Of a stretch of DNA of 40,811 nucleotides, positions 34,587-40,811 are shown piece by piece. Positions within the stretch are counted from its first letter, which is position 1; every line of letters starts with the position of its first letter. The stretch comes from an uncultured Chloroflexota bacterium (GTDB taxonomy: Bacteria > Chloroflexota > Dehalococcoidia > UBA3495): positions 1 to 40,811 of the forward strand of contig CAJXEF010000004.1 of NCBI GenBank assembly GCA_913052545.1, written 5' to 3'. Under the pieces are notes generated by a model. That model did not search any database. It was not told the DNA's origin and was given only the letters and a program-made list of their open reading frames with translations. The translations under genes and the position numbers were made by a program.

Positions 34587-35486
34587 CTATTGTGTATCAA
34601 GCAGTCTAAGCTGTACTCCGGACTTTTCTTCCTGTAATTTGGCTACCGCATCAGAGTCTTCCGGACCCCAACCTCTAAGCAAAGCCTCAACATGACGCTG
34701 ATCCACCAAATTTGATAGTTCCATTGGAATTCCATATTCACGGCCCAAATCGGTCGCTAATCTTACATCTTTAGCCGCCAGAGCCGTGGCGAACCCCGGT
34801 TCGAAATTGCCCTTGAATAAGTACCGGGGGAATTTCTCCATCAACCGACGATTTCCACCTGAACTATTAACTATGACATCAGCTAGTACAGCCAAATCTA
34901 CCCCTGCTTTCACACCTAAAGTCAACGATTCTGCCATTAAAGTCCCGATTCCCATGCTTAAGAGATTGTTACAAATTTTACAGACCATCCCATTCCCGAT
35001 AGGCCCACAATAGACGACATGGCTCCCTATTGCGTCCAGAGTAGGTTTCATACGATCATAGATAGCCTTATCACCTCCTACCATAACAGCCAAAGTCCCA
35101 GCGGCCGCCCCGTAAACCCCTCCACTTACCGGAGCATCCAATACGGCTACCCCTTTCTCAGCACATAAATCATGGATCCGGCGGATGGTGGTTGGTGAAT
35201 TTGTAGAAAGGTCCATATAGATCGTGTTCGGTCCTGAGCCTTCTAATATTCCATTTTCTCCCATAACCACAGCTTCGACGTCTCTAGGTACAGGAAGGGA
35301 AGTAAACACAACTTCATTCCCAGGAACTACATCCTTAGGGTTATCGGCCCAAACAGCTCCCATCTCCAATAAGTTAGTCGCCGCCTCACGTCTTAAATCA
35401 TGGACGGTCAATTGATGTCCAGCGTTAATGAGATTAGACGCCATAGGGTTTCCCATGTTCCCACATCCAATAAAACCTACATTCAT
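34587..35486 (-). CDS. 3-hydroxyisobutyrate dehydrogenase-family oxidoreductase
   Basis: A 299-residue beta-hydroxyacid dehydrogenase. The NAD(P) turn GFIGCGNMG spans 4-12, the substrate loop DAPVSGG is at 117-123, and catalytic Lys170 lies in CKICNN. Length and order (Rossmann domain, then all-helical domain from about 165) are normal for 3-hydroxyisobutyrate, tartronate-semialdehyde or related dehydrogenases. Asp30 after beta-2 suggests NAD(H). AGGAG precedes ATG 35486 at a good distance. It may serve valine-type degradation together with the 2-oxoacid dehydrogenase complex elsewhere in the window, but it is not near that operon. Confidence 0.88.
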   Translation of the reverse strand: MNVGFIGCGNMGNPMASNLINAGHQLTVHDLRREAATNLLEMGAVWADNPKDVVPGNEVVFTSLPVPRDVEAVVMGENGILEGSGPNTIYMDLSTNSPTTIRRIHDLCAEKGVAVLDAPVSGGVYGAAAGTLAVMVGGDKAIYDRMKPTLDAIGSHVVYCGPIGNGMVCKICNNLLSMGIGTLMAESLTLGVKAGVDLAVLADVIVNSSGGNRRLMEKFPRYLFKGNFEPGFATALAAKDVRLATDLGREYGIPMELSNLVDQRHVEALLRGWGPEDSDAVAKLQEEKSGVQLRLLDTQ

Positions 35487-35505
35487 TACATATACTCCTT
35501 ATTGA

Positions 35506-35523
35506 TACGAGGAAGCCCTCGTA
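35506..35523 (-). promoter_or_regulatory. hairpin in the leader of the hydroxyacid dehydrogenase gene
   Basis: TACGAGG (35506-35512) pairs with CCTCGTA (35517-35523) around a four-base loop; the stem ends a few bases before the AGGAG ribosome site on the minus strand. There is no T-tract. It may affect translation of the downstream gene or mark the end of the upstream transcript. Confidence 0.4.
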
Positions 35524-35643
35524 CAATGCTAACTGTGATTAATCGCCATGTTGTATTCGGGGGTATTGTAACATTACGACCCATATACAGAGAGACTAGG
35601 TTAAGCCTTTAATGCAGACCGGGGTTAGGAGTTATTCGGTTAA

Positions 35644-36840
35644 TTAATGGTCTATAGGATTCCCGGCAAGGTACAAAATTTCCCGCTCTAATAAATCAGA
35701 AAACTCAGTGGGCAGATCAGTCAACAGGTTATCAGAGAGATAGAAACTCTCAAGATGGATAAGATTAGACATGGATTGTGGAATCTCACGCAATTGATTG
35801 TTTGAGATATAGAGGTCTACCAAATCAACCAAATTCCCCATTTCGCACGGCAGAGCAGTAAGCTGATTATTGCTCAAATGGAGCTCAGTAACAGCGGTTA
35901 AATTTCCGATTTCAGGTGGCAACGTTTGGAGCTGATTCCCTTCTAGATCGAGCCATGTGAGGCTTTCTAACCCACCAATTTCGGAAGGTAATTCGGTCAA
36001 GTTATTACGCCTCAAGTTTAGCTGGATCAACCGGCTTAAGTGCCGGACACCTGCAGGAAATTCAGTCAGATGATTTCCTTCTAAATCAAGCCAGGTTAGA
36101 TTAATTAGCTCACCAAAGTCTCTAGGCAATTCAGACAGGTCATTCCCTTCCAAATAAAGACCTGTGAGAGAAATTAGATGACAAATTTCATCCGGTAATG
36201 AAGTCAAATTATTACTTTGCAGGTACAACCAAGCAAGGCTCGTAAGACCCCCGATCCTAGATGGGATCATATCCAATTTATTACCCTGCAGATAAAGTTT
36301 TGTCAACTTGGTCAATTTCCCAAACTGCGCCGGCAGTTCAGTCAGGCGATTGCCACTGAGTTGCAATTCTGTCAGAGATTCCAAATCACAAAATGTGGGC
36401 GGTAGCACCGCTATTTGATTACCACTTAGTTGGAATTCTGCCAGATTTGTAAGAGACCCGATAGTCTCCGGAAGCTCCTGTAATTGATTACTAGGGGAGA
36501 AAACCCACGTAAGCGCCGTTAAATTTCCGATTTCAGGCGGCAAGGCCTGGAGTTGATTGCCGCCTATATTCAATCTCCGAAGATTCGTCAGATTACCTAT
36601 TTCTGGAGGCAACATTTCTAAACGGTTGCCACTCAAATTCAGCCGGCGGAGATTTCTTAAGTTACCTATTTCAGCAGGTAATGTTGACAATTCATTAGAG
36701 CGAAGATTCAACTCGGTTAACCACTCTAAGTCCGTCACATCCGCATGGAGAGTTCCAAGTTCCGCTCCAGACAGGTCTAACGATGTGATACCCTCATCTT
36801 GAATTTCAGCTATTTTTTTTACGAGTCCATCTCGGTCCAT
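35644..36840 (-). CDS. leucine-rich-repeat protein, 23-residue period
   Basis: A protein of 398 residues from ATG 36840 (a TTG at 36852 would add four). Apart from a short N-terminal cap it consists of about sixteen repeats of exactly 23 residues with the consensus LxxLxLxxNxLxxLPxEIGNLxx, the bacterial/plant intracellular type resembling Ras-group LRR proteins. No signal peptide, membrane helix or attached kinase or GTPase domain is present, so it is probably a cytosolic protein-binding solenoid. Two repeat units (NQLQALPPEIGNLTA and NQLQTLPPEIGNLTA) are near copies also at the DNA level, evidence of recent internal duplication. Partner unknown. Confidence 0.9.
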   Translation of the reverse strand: MDRDGLVKKIAEIQDEGITSLDLSGAELGTLHADVTDLEWLTELNLRSNELSTLPAEIGNLRNLRRLNLSGNRLEMLPPEIGNLTNLRRLNIGGNQLQALPPEIGNLTALTWVFSPSNQLQELPETIGSLTNLAEFQLSGNQIAVLPPTFCDLESLTELQLSGNRLTELPAQFGKLTKLTKLYLQGNKLDMIPSRIGGLTSLAWLYLQSNNLTSLPDEICHLISLTGLYLEGNDLSELPRDFGELINLTWLDLEGNHLTEFPAGVRHLSRLIQLNLRRNNLTELPSEIGGLESLTWLDLEGNQLQTLPPEIGNLTAVTELHLSNNQLTALPCEMGNLVDLVDLYISNNQLREIPQSMSNLIHLESFYLSDNLLTDLPTEFSDLLEREILYLAGNPIDH

Positions 36841-36865
36841 AATATGAATCAAACTTCCTTCACAC

Positions 36866-36885
36866 GCACGAGTATTGAATCGTGC
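36866..36885. promoter_or_regulatory. small inverted repeat upstream of the LRR gene
   Basis: GCACGA (36866-36871) and TCGTGC (36880-36885) are perfect arms around an eight-base loop, 26 bases before the LRR start. It could be an operator or leader hairpin. The rest of 36853-37004 shows no clear promoter. Confidence 0.3.
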
Positions 36886-37004
36886 ATTCTTCGCGTTGGT
36901 ACATCGGAATTAATACGCCTGAATAACCCCTGTACCTTGACAACAATGATGTTAACACTTTGTCCAAACTAGGAACACCATGCTAGGTCTATACGTTTTT
37001 TGTC

Positions 37005-38069
37005 TTAATCCAACCCTCGTATATCCCTGAAGCGTATTAGGCAGGTTAAACCGATAATTATCGCAATACCTCCATAAATAATCATCACATACGACATACC
37101 GATCATACTAGCAAACAAACCTATAAGGAGTGAAAATAACGGAATCAGTCCCTGTTCATAGTGCCAAACACTCGATACTCTACCCCTCAAAGTATCCGGT
37201 ACAATATTTTGAACCAATGTTTGGTTCGCCACAATAAAATGGCTTTGTGAAAGCCCCATAACAATCATAATAGGGACTGAAACCCAAATCCAATGAGAGA
37301 TCCCCAGCCCTGTAATAACAACAGATCCGCTAATTAAAGTTATTAGACAAACTAATCCTTTATTCGCGAAGAACCCCCATGAAGACATCGCGAAAGTAGC
37401 AGCTACACCACCTATTCCCATAGCAATCATCATGCCAGTCCCCACCCCAGCTCCAGCTCCCAAGGCCTCGACTGTGTAGGCAGGCAAAAGAAGTAACAAC
37501 GGGGCAAATATCCCAGTCCTAAAAAAATTTAGAAGCATAAGTCTAAAAATAGACTGTTCTTTCAAAATATATCGAAGGCCCTCTATCAAATTATTAATGG
37601 GTGAAGTCTCTCGTGCGGTACTCTCCTCTTGATAAGGAGTTCGCATAGGAACCAATAACAAAGCCATACCTAAATAAAGCCCCGTTTCGAAGAAAAAATT
37701 CCAATGGAATCCAACTGTTTCGATTAATACCCCACCTAAGATAGCTCCCAACAGTCGCATAGATGTAACGGTCATCGCATTCAAGGCCAAGGCGTTAGCC
37801 ATCTTATCTTGGGGTACGGTATTAGCAATCAAAGCCTGCCTGACTGGTTGATTGAACGCGTGTCCAATCCCTGTTACCAAGGTGTAACCGTAAACGTACC
37901 CAACTGTTATACCTAGATCACTAATTAAGAACAGCGCGAATACCAAGGCCATGCAACTCATGATTATCGCCGTGATCAGGGACAGCAGGCGCCGGTCCAT
38001 CCGATCCGCCAACACGCCACCGCAAGGGCTCAAAATGAGCGTGGGGACAGCTCTTACAGCAACTGCCAT
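37005..38069 (-). CDS. MFS exporter (MFS_3/EntS-like), true N-terminus lies further upstream
   Basis: From the first ATG (38069) this is a 354-residue MFS protein, with the loop GGVLADRMDRR near 18-28 and about eleven hydrophobic segments. The ATG lies inside the domain. The same frame stays open upstream to a stop at 38309-38307, and codons from about 38216 to 38070 encode RLNTFNSLEGN, then HLYLFTGN, then AAQWLQFITIGWLAL. That is exactly the first membrane helix expected of this family (compare NxxLYWxGQxxSxxGxWMQ). No ATG, GTG or TTG is in frame in the extension; a GTG at 38299 opens a different frame. So either a rare start codon or a small frameshift at the 5' end is present. Confidence 0.78.
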   Translation of the reverse strand: MAVAVRAVPTLILSPCGGVLADRMDRRLLSLITAIIMSCMALVFALFLISDLGITVGYVYGYTLVTGIGHAFNQPVRQALIANTVPQDKMANALALNAMTVTSMRLLGAILGGVLIETVGFHWNFFFETGLYLGMALLLVPMRTPYQEESTARETSPINNLIEGLRYILKEQSIFRLMLLNFFRTGIFAPLLLLLPAYTVEALGAGAGVGTGMMIAMGIGGVAATFAMSSWGFFANKGLVCLITLISGSVVITGLGISHWIWVSVPIMIVMGLSQSHFIVANQTLVQNIVPDTLRGRVSSVWHYEQGLIPLFSLLIGLFASMIGMSYVMIIYGGIAIIIGLTCLIRFRDIRGLD

Positions 38070-38317
38070 GATCGAATGGAATACGGACCCACTGACATCC
38101 AGCGCTAGCCAACCAATAGTAATAAACTGGAGCCATTGTGCCGCATTCGCACACAGGTTTCCTGTAAACAGATATAAGTGATTACGATTGCCTTCAAGGG
38201 AATTAAATGTGTTGAGTCTGTGTCGGGTGACAGGGGAGTGAGAGTCTGAAGATGAAGTATCGTTAGAGTCGCCTGGCTGTTGAGATATGGTCCCACCACC
38301 TATATTTTAATAATTAG

Positions 38318-38356
38318 AGTCCTCCGGGTCCATACCAATAGTGAATCCGGAGGACT
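38318..38356 (-). terminator. terminator hairpin after aprA
   Basis: AGTCCTCCGG (38318-38327) and CCGGAGGACT (38347-38356) are perfect 10-bp arms with a 19-base loop, starting five bases beyond the aprA stop. On the minus strand it is followed by an AT-rich stretch with short T runs. It separates aprBA from the MFS gene. Confidence 0.68.
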
Positions 38357-38361
38357 TAACT

Positions 38362-40221
38362 TCATTTTACTAAGTTCAAGTATGGTCTTGTAGAGATATT
38401 CCACTTATTAGCTGATGCATCAAACTTAGAATTAACGAACACCCTCCAGTTAGTATCATCCAAGTCCGGATAATCTGATCGGTAATAATATCCAGGCCAC
38501 CTGGTTTCCTTACGGTGTAACAGATGGCGTAGGTGAGCTTCCCCAGTCCAAGTCCGATGGACTACTTCCCAACATCGGAGCAATTCATGCCGACTTCTTG
38601 CTCCCTGATGTTCAAGATCTTCCCTTAGCATTTCAATTAAAGCTATACCCCGTTCTAGGGTAGGACCATTCGTAGTATATAAAGAGGAGGTTCCACCGCC
38701 ATATTCGTCCATTATTTTTTGTAATCGGACCAAAGCTTGCTTTGGAGTAATGTAGTGAGGATTGATATCTTCCGCGGTCGAAACACCTTTATATTTGTCG
38801 AACGTTTCTAAAGGTGACCAGATAGATTCAGCCAATGTATTTACTTGCGATGAATTCAAGCTGACTACTGCCGGGTTTTCTCTGACAAACCTAACCGCCG
38901 ATTTAGCAGCTAAACGACCCTCAGTGAAAGAGCCGGAAGAGAACTTATGTGGTGCCGCCCCTACTCCGTCACCCGCTGCAAATAATCCACGGATCGTCGT
39001 CATCTTGTTATAACCCCAGAAATATTCTGGCGGAGCTAAATCTTCAGGTCCACTCACCCAAGCCCCTGCTTCGCCCGAATGAGATCCCATGATATAGGGT
39101 TCCGCTAACACGACTTCCGAGGGAGTATCTTCAGGAGCTATATTTTGAGAAGCCCATGTCATAGCCTGAGCTATTGTCATATCCAGAAAATCCTCCCAGG
39201 CCTCCTCTCTCACCTTTTCCATTTTCGCCGGATCACCACCAGCTAATTCCTGCATGGCTAGGTCGGTCCGCATATACATTGGACCTTTGCCTTCCTTGAT
39301 GTCCAAGAACATTTGGTGATTCCGTAACGGGGTAGGAGTTGGTATCGCAGAACCGTAAGGCTCATATTTTCTTAATTCATCATCTCTCGTTACGGTGTAA
39401 TCCTCTCCTAATGAATTTTCTACATGGGCATGGAAATATTGAAACCACATACCCACAGGACCATAGCCATCTTTGAATCTTGTGGGAACGAATCTGTGTT
39501 CCATCTGCGTCATTTCAGTCCCGATAGGAATCATCAAACCATAAGCAGACCCAGTCGCAAATACGGAATACCATGTACGGCCAATCCCCTCATTTACTGA
39601 CCTAGGACGGAAAACGTTTGAGGCTCCACCGCTCGTGATGATCACAGCTTGAGCTTTAAACACCCATATTTTATTCTCACGTACTCCGAATCCGATCGCT
39701 CCCGCAATCCGTTCCGGATCGTTAGCATCTGTTAACAAATGGGTAATAGACACTCTCTCGTAAATATTCTCTTTACCTACAGCTTTACGGGCCGGTTCTG
39801 CAGTGACCGGCTTCAAAGATTCACCGTGTATAGGTATTTGCCATCTGCCGATACGTTCATATTCACCGTTCTCTTTCTTCCAAATGGGCAGACCCCATTC
39901 CTCTAAAAGATGGACGGATGAATCTACATGTCGACCGACATCATAGACCAGATCTTCCCGGGCGAGCCCCATCATGTCATTGACCACATAACGTACAAAG
40001 TCTTCCGGGGTATTCCAGCCATAACGTTGCCCCATATAACAATTGATCGCGGAAAGGCCCTCTCCTGTAGCTCCACTACGCTCAATAACTGCTTTGTCCA
40101 CGATAACTACTTTAAGATCTTCTCCCCAATATTTTGACTCAAAGGCCGCCCCACAACCAGACATACCACCACCAATTACCAATATGTCACATTCAACCGT
40201 TTCTAAACTGGGTAAAGCCAT
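38362..40221 (-). CDS. aprA: adenylylsulfate (APS) reductase alpha subunit
   Basis: A 619-residue FAD-dependent AprA. The FAD-binding GGGMSGCGAAFES spans 17-29, TGEGLSAINCYMGQRYGW near 51-68 covers the isoalloxazine/APS pocket, and HRFVPTRFKDGYGPVGMW near 250-267 is the conserved substrate-loop region. DGVGAAPHKFSSGSFTEGR near 418-436 is the C-terminal FAD contact. The length is a little below the usual roughly 650. With AprB it interconverts APS and sulfite plus AMP. In a genome without dsr genes seen here, the oxidative direction (sulfite to APS) is the likelier use, but neither sat nor qmo/aprM is in the window to confirm it. A good AAGGAG site precedes the ATG. Confidence 0.93.
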   Translation of the reverse strand: MALPSLETVECDILVIGGGMSGCGAAFESKYWGEDLKVVIVDKAVIERSGATGEGLSAINCYMGQRYGWNTPEDFVRYVVNDMMGLAREDLVYDVGRHVDSSVHLLEEWGLPIWKKENGEYERIGRWQIPIHGESLKPVTAEPARKAVGKENIYERVSITHLLTDANDPERIAGAIGFGVRENKIWVFKAQAVIITSGGASNVFRPRSVNEGIGRTWYSVFATGSAYGLMIPIGTEMTQMEHRFVPTRFKDGYGPVGMWFQYFHAHVENSLGEDYTVTRDDELRKYEPYGSAIPTPTPLRNHQMFLDIKEGKGPMYMRTDLAMQELAGGDPAKMEKVREEAWEDFLDMTIAQAMTWASQNIAPEDTPSEVVLAEPYIMGSHSGEAGAWVSGPEDLAPPEYFWGYNKMTTIRGLFAAGDGVGAAPHKFSSGSFTEGRLAAKSAVRFVRENPAVVSLNSSQVNTLAESIWSPLETFDKYKGVSTAEDINPHYITPKQALVRLQKIMDEYGGGTSSLYTTNGPTLERGIALIEMLREDLEHQGARSRHELLRCWEVVHRTWTGEAHLRHLLHRKETRWPGYYYRSDYPDLDDTNWRVFVNSKFDASANKWNISTRPYLNLVK

Positions 40222-40250
40222 AGCTAACTCCTTATTAACTAGTTACTAAC

Positions 40251-40694
40251 TTACAACGCAGGTAATTTCTCCACCCCGAGCCATTTTGATTCTCCTGCTA
40301 ACCCTTGACCTGTTAGATCATTCACGCGATCTTCAGTAAAGTCTTTGTACGGATCAGCCGATCCTACTGGAGTAGTCCTAGACGGATATGTAAACTTGAG
40401 TTCCCTGCCATCTCTAAATTTCACTGTCCATGTCAGCCCACCTTCGACTCGCGTCGGATGTACAGAGGCTCCCAGAGGTACAAAATCGGCGTAACCTCGA
40501 ACAAAAATAGCCTCTTGGGGACATAATTTGACGCAGGCGTAACATTCGGAACACATCTCAGGCTCTTGGTTAAACCCTTTGTTTTGATCTGAATCCATCG
40601 TCATCAAGTCATTAGGACAGATGTAAACACATAGCGGGCCTTCATGCTCCCCTGCGCAAGCATTGCAAGTATTAGGATCCACATAAGTAGGCAT
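40251..40694 (-). CDS. aprB: adenylylsulfate (APS) reductase beta subunit
   Basis: A 147-residue AprB with two [4Fe-4S] clusters. The first Cys group is C10, C13, C22 and C26 (NTCNACAGEHEGPLCVYICP) and the second is C42, C45, C48 and C52 (CSECYACVKLCP). After the ferredoxin part comes the beta-sheet YADFVPLGASVHP and TWTVKFRDG, and a C-terminal tail that wraps AprA. It hands electrons between AprA's FAD and an external carrier. GGAGG lies just before the ATG. It is the first gene of the aprBA pair, 29 bases before aprA, and is itself preceded by a strong hairpin at 40731-40759. Confidence 0.94.
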   Translation of the reverse strand: MPTYVDPNTCNACAGEHEGPLCVYICPNDLMTMDSDQNKGFNQEPEMCSECYACVKLCPQEAIFVRGYADFVPLGASVHPTRVEGGLTWTVKFRDGRELKFTYPSRTTPVGSADPYKDFTEDRVNDLTGQGLAGESKWLGVEKLPAL

Positions 40695-40730
40695 ATTATC
40701 TTCCTCCCTCGACTGTAATTTACTATTTAA

Positions 40731-40759
40731 AAAGTCCTCGCTTTGGGAGCGAGGACTTT
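40731..40759 (-). terminator. perfect 12-bp hairpin with T-tract upstream of aprB (terminator or attenuator)
   Basis: AAAGTCCTCGCT (40731-40742) and AGCGAGGACTTT (40748-40759) are perfect arms with a five-base loop. On the minus strand the stem runs into TTTTTAAAT, the layout of an intrinsic terminator. It is 36 bases before the aprB ATG, so it either ends an upstream gene outside the window or attenuates aprBA itself. Confidence 0.7.
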
Positions 40760-40784
40760 ATGAAAAATCAACCATACGTTCCAC

Positions 40785-40811
40785 ACAGGTACAGGTACAG
40801 GTACAGGTACA
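40785..40811. repeat. ACAGGT tandem repeat at the right end of the window
   Basis: The window ends in four and a half exact copies of the 6-bp unit ACAGGT. Its position at the very end suggests that the sequence stops inside a microsatellite, or that an assembly edge lies here. Confidence 0.8.

Noticed and set aside
38105..38299. 64-codon frame starting GTG 38299 as a separate small gene
   Set aside because: No protein-like features; better read as the displaced 5' end of the MFS gene or a chance frame.

Overview
The window looks like one stretch of a free-living, aerobic, organic-matter-degrading bacterium with a moderately AT-leaning genome. It carries an alternative complex III (ACIII), cytochrome c maturation genes, a 2-oxoacid dehydrogenase operon, APS reductase (aprBA), a TauE/SafE exporter, a luciferase-like flavin monooxygenase, CoA-transferases and several MFS carriers. 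This mix is what I would expect of a marine SAR202-type Chloroflexota. That assignment is an inference from gene content; there is no rRNA or tRNA gene here to test it. I saw no CRISPR array, insertion sequence, integrase or prophage gene, and no gene-free stretch longer than 300 bases.

Layout. (1) 158-8922, plus strand: a catabolic cluster of MFS carrier, cyclic-amide hydrolase (dihydropyrimidinase family), two adjacent family III CoA-transferase subunits, a second MFS carrier, an SDR dehydrogenase and a double-hotdog MaoC-like hydratase. (2) 14451-9011, minus strand: E1alpha, E1beta, E2, lipB and an aminotransferase, with a well-formed promoter before E1alpha and a long shared hairpin at the convergent junction with region 1. 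(3) 14732-27788, plus strand: ACIII genes (small membrane protein, ActA, a split ActB as two genes, two NrfD-type subunits, ActD, ActE), then CcmH, CcmF, a short CcmI-like protein, a secreted and membrane-anchored beta-rich protein and a CcmG/ResA thioredoxin. Membrane quinol oxidation and the assembly of the c-type hemes it needs are thus encoded together. (4) 28660-27893, minus strand: an SDR lacking the usual Ser/Tyr. (5) 28906-30804, plus strand: a threonine-synthase-like PLP enzyme, a NIL-domain protein and a CysO-like ubiquitin-fold sulfur carrier, followed tail to tail by tgt (queuosine tRNA modification) on the minus strand. (6) 32145-33373, plus strand: a tiny membrane ORF and a TauE/SafE exporter. 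(7) 41 kb end, all minus strand: LLM monooxygenase, 3-hydroxyisobutyrate-dehydrogenase-like enzyme, a 23-residue-period leucine-rich-repeat protein, an MFS exporter whose annotated start is too late, and aprBA flanked by strong hairpins. The window ends in a 6-bp tandem repeat.

Most interesting points: the thrC-like/NIL/CysO trio as a candidate protein-thiocarboxylate sulfur-transfer module; the CoA-transferase pair in which only one subunit keeps the catalytic Asp, placed beside a cyclic-amide hydrolase with altered substrate-binding residues; the split ActB with genes for a CcmI-like protein and an undescribed beta-rich protein; the degenerate SDR; and several palindromes and hairpins that look like operators or leader structures (34493-34509, 32069-32086, 25531-25558, 40731-40759).
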